From contig CAJUQD010000089.1 in assembly GCA_910588105.1 (NCBI GenBank), forward strand, positions 1-6,395: a stretch of DNA of 6,395 nt, given 5' to 3'. The notes beneath the pieces are model-generated. The model did not search any database. It was not told where the DNA came from and saw nothing but the letters and a program-made list of their open reading frames with translations. This DNA is from an uncultured Oscillospiraceae bacterium. Lineage in GTDB: Bacteria; Bacillota; Clostridia; Oscillospirales; Oscillospiraceae. Below are positions 6,204-6,395 of the stretch, in pieces (within the stretch, counting starts at the first letter, position 1; each line of letters begins with the position of its first letter). The translations under genes were made by a program, and so were the position numbers.

Positions 6204-6207
6204 CCTT

Positions 6208-6252
6208 ATGCCAATTATTTATCTTTCTCCTTCTACACAGGAATATATATGA
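6208..6252 (+). pseudogene. Remnant of an N-acetylmuramoyl-L-alanine amidase N-terminus (14 codons)
   Basis: An ATG with a perfect site AAAGGAGG (6192-6199) 8 bases upstream opens a 14-residue peptide, MPIIYLSPSTQEYI, then TGA. From memory, the start of clostridial N-acetylmuramoyl-L-alanine amidases (peptidoglycan hydrolases) reads very similarly, M-P-x-I-Y-L-S-P-S-T-Q-E, followed by an Asn-Pro-Tyr stretch. Here the match stops after Glu-Tyr. No other frame downstream shows amidase-like sequence within the remaining 143 bases. I infer that the gene was cut by a deletion or insertion near 6247. A 14-residue functional peptide or an unrelated ORF is possible but less likely. Confidence 0.5.
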
Positions 6253-6395
6253 TGAAGAAATAAACCCTTTTCAATTACTCCGTTTCTGGGCTGCACGCTC
6301 ACCAGGAACAGCCTCCTGAACAACTCTATTCGGCATTTGATTAGGGCTTGTTTGAAAATTGTCAACACGCCCAATCGGCGGGCCTTTTTCCGCCG
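6253..6395. other. Non-coding or decayed sequence of unknown origin at the window end
   Basis: This stretch is visibly more AT-rich than the genes before it, especially 6253-6290 and 6334-6366. I find no ORF with a ribosome binding site on either strand. It follows directly after the break in the amidase-like ORF. A segment GGGCTTGTTTGAAAATTG (6344-6361) has the general look of insertion-sequence termini, but I cannot assign it to an element. The last 20 bases form an inverted repeat, CGGCGG (6376-6381) with CCGCCG (6390-6395), around a T-rich loop, and it may continue beyond the window. Confidence 0.35.

Noticed and set aside
6271..6336. Minus-strand 21-codon ORF (MPNRVVQEAVPGERAAQKRSN)
   Set aside because: It has no ribosome binding site, is very short, and lies in the decayed tail. 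It may be part of a dispersed repeat but cannot be supported as a gene.

Overview
This window looks like a chromosomal housekeeping segment of a GC-rich member of the Bacillota. The probable source is a gut Clostridia/Oscillospiraceae-type bacterium such as the Flavonifractor, Lawsonibacter or Intestinimonas group. Three things point there: the Firmicutes gene order ffh - rpsP - khpA - rimM - trmD, the AGGAGG-type ribosome binding sites before most genes, and the sequence style of the proteins. The genus is inference. All recognised genes are on the + strand.

Positions 1-1922 hold the 3' part of ffh (the protein of the signal recognition particle), a previously uncalled 59-residue two-helix membrane protein, rpsP (ribosomal protein bS16) and khpA (a small KH-domain RNA-binding protein). 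A perfect 13-bp hairpin (1928-1957) then separates this group from rimM (16S rRNA maturation factor) and trmD (tRNA m1G37 methyltransferase). The only start that keeps the conserved RimM N-terminus is an ATT codon at 1979, at ideal distance from a good ribosome binding site. The hairpin and the rare start together suggest that rimM-trmD is held well below the ribosomal protein gene. trmD is extended by a complete GNAT acetyltransferase domain in the same frame, giving a 429-residue two-domain protein. The usual downstream partner rplS is absent.

A textbook sigma-A promoter (3780-3807: TTGACA, 16-bp spacer, extended -10 TGATATAAT) starts a second unit: a DegV-family fatty-acid-binding protein, a small class I SAM-dependent methyltransferase, and rsmA (ksgA), the 16S rRNA dimethyladenosine transferase. 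Translation and RNA modification therefore dominate both units: bS16, KhpA, RimM, TrmD and RsmA all act on rRNA, tRNA or ribosome assembly.

The last 249 bases after rsmA are non-coding or decayed. They contain a hairpin whose 3' arm contains a perfect ribosome binding site, then a 14-codon ORF whose peptide looks like the extreme N-terminus of a clostridial N-acetylmuramoyl-L-alanine amidase cut off abruptly, then more AT-rich sequence of unknown origin ending in a small inverted repeat at the window edge. No tRNA, rRNA, CRISPR array or intact mobile element was found. I see no obviously new multi-gene system. The most interesting points are the TrmD-GNAT fusion, the ATT start with its upstream hairpin, and the broken amidase.
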